Below are positions 5,711 to 6,252 of a stretch of DNA of 6,252 bases, piece by piece (positions within the stretch are counted from its first letter, which is position 1; every line of letters starts with the position of its first letter). Source of the stretch: Altererythrobacter sp. (GTDB taxonomy: Bacteria; Pseudomonadota; Alphaproteobacteria; Sphingomonadales; Sphingomonadaceae); contig JALZVZ010000157.1 in the NCBI GenBank assembly GCA_023299945.1, forward strand, positions 1 through 6,252, given 5' to 3'. Below the pieces are notes generated by a model, which worked only from the letters and a program-made list of their open reading frames with translations, did not search any database and was not told the DNA's origin. Made by a program: the position numbers and the translations under genes.

Positions 5711-6252
5711 ATGGGAAGCTTGCACTTGCGAAATTTAATGAAGAAAATCCTATGGCCGGCACTGCCTAAACCATGGGAATCTGCGGACATGGAATTCCAC
5801 TATGGTTTGTGGAACGGCGTCTCTGCGCTTTACTCCGATAGTGGCCGCCAACTTGGCGAAGAGAACACCCGGCCGTTCGCGCTCAATCATCATGTCCCTG
5901 CCGAAACGATCCGTTGCAAGTATAAGGGCTCCCGAGAAAGTAGGCTAATTAACATGTCGGCATTGCGCATTGCGATGCAGAACTTTGACGGCGCCTTGGC
6001 AATTACAGGATTGGTAGGGCGCTTTCACCTCAGCCGAACCCTGAATGCTGGACCGATTGGAATATGGGACCTTTATATTATGGCCCGCGCCAGCATTGCG
6101 CTGATTGCTTATCAAAAGCGTTTCAATGGCAAGCGGATTGGGCAAGCTAACGTCCCTTCGGCAGTCAGCGATGCGCTTACCAGCCAATATCAGTTCATTT
6201 CGGGCGTTTTCATGATCTGCCGGCATATGATGGAAAATGCCGACCCAGCGAT
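5711..6252 (+). CDS. Unrecognised protein, N-terminal 180 residues (runs off right edge)
   Basis: An open plus-strand frame without stops runs from ATG 5711 to the window end. I do not recognise the family. The visible part starts MGSLHLRNLMKKILWPALPK, a basic and partly hydrophobic stretch but not a clear signal peptide or membrane anchor. It continues with an aromatic and His-bearing segment (FHYGLWNGVSALYSD, 29-43; ALNHHVPAE, 57-65), a moderately hydrophobic stretch with PIGIWDLYIMARASIALIAY (115-134), then KRFNGKRIGQANVPSAVSDAL (136-156) and QFISGVFMICRHMM (161-174). There is no obvious catalytic motif. The start is the first available after an in-frame TAG at 5684-5686. AAGAAGG (5691-5697) lies 13 nt upstream, rather far, so the internal ATG at 5738 (MKKILWP) is an alternative. 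It is divergent from the acyltransferase operon and shares its short control region. Confidence 0.75.
   Translation, partial: MGSLHLRNLMKKILWPALPKPWESADMEFHYGLWNGVSALYSDSGRQLGEENTRPFALNHHVPAETIRCKYKGSRESRLINMSALRIAMQNFDGALAITGLVGRFHLSRTLNAGPIGIWDLYIMARASIALIAYQKRFNGKRIGQANVPSAVSDALTSQYQFISGVFMICRHMMENADPA

Noticed and set aside
5945..6226. 93-codon minus-strand frame antisense to the unknown plus-strand gene
   Set aside because: The plus-strand frame is open throughout the region, has a promoter candidate and is longer; the antisense frame has no recognisable motif or start signal.
1..6252. Search for tRNA/rRNA genes, CRISPR arrays, insertion sequences, transposases or attachment sites
   Set aside because: I saw no repeat-spacer pattern, transposase motifs, terminal inverted repeats or tRNA-like cloverleaf. 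The window is filled almost entirely with ordinary coding sequence.

Overview
The window looks like a chromosomal segment of a Gram-negative alphaproteobacterium. A sphingomonad-like host is a guess, based on the mid-range GC (about half, by eye), codon use, and protein texture. The evidence for Gram-negative is a predicted outer-membrane lipoprotein and a Wzx-type polysaccharide flippase. Nothing in the window fixes the genus.

Layout, left to right. Positions 1-827 hold most of a minus-strand medium-chain NADP-dependent oxidoreductase, cut off at its C-terminus by the window edge. It has no ATG, GTG or TTG at its expected beginning. The best start is an ATC codon placed 7 nt after an AGGAG ribosome binding site. 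Positions 828-1103 are intergenic and contain a nested inverted repeat that may end transcription of the next operon.

Positions 1104-5654 hold a tight four-gene minus-strand operon. In transcription order it encodes a BioF2/CelD-like GNAT-fold acyltransferase (403 aa), a small GNAT N-acyltransferase (177 aa), a lipoprotein with a predicted beta-propeller resembling the SBP56/SELENBP1 (methanethiol oxidase) family (441 aa), and a MOP-superfamily polysaccharide flippase of the Wzx/WzxC type (486 aa). The junctions are a 1-nt gap, a 4-nt ATGA overlap and a 21-nt gap, so co-transcription is very likely and translational coupling probable for the first three genes.

Positions 5655-5710 form a short divergent promoter region with candidate sigma70 elements for both strands around a 9-bp palindrome. 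A plus-strand gene starts at 5711 and runs off the right edge; I do not recognise its product.

How the genes may work together (inference): a membrane flippase with two acyltransferases suggests building or decorating an exported glycan, glycolipid or aminoacyl-linked surface molecule. The lipoprotein propeller would act outside the inner membrane. No glycosyltransferase, polymerase or chain-length regulator is visible here, so the operon is either an accessory module or the end of a larger locus that may continue to the right. The oxidoreductase appears to be an unrelated neighbour.
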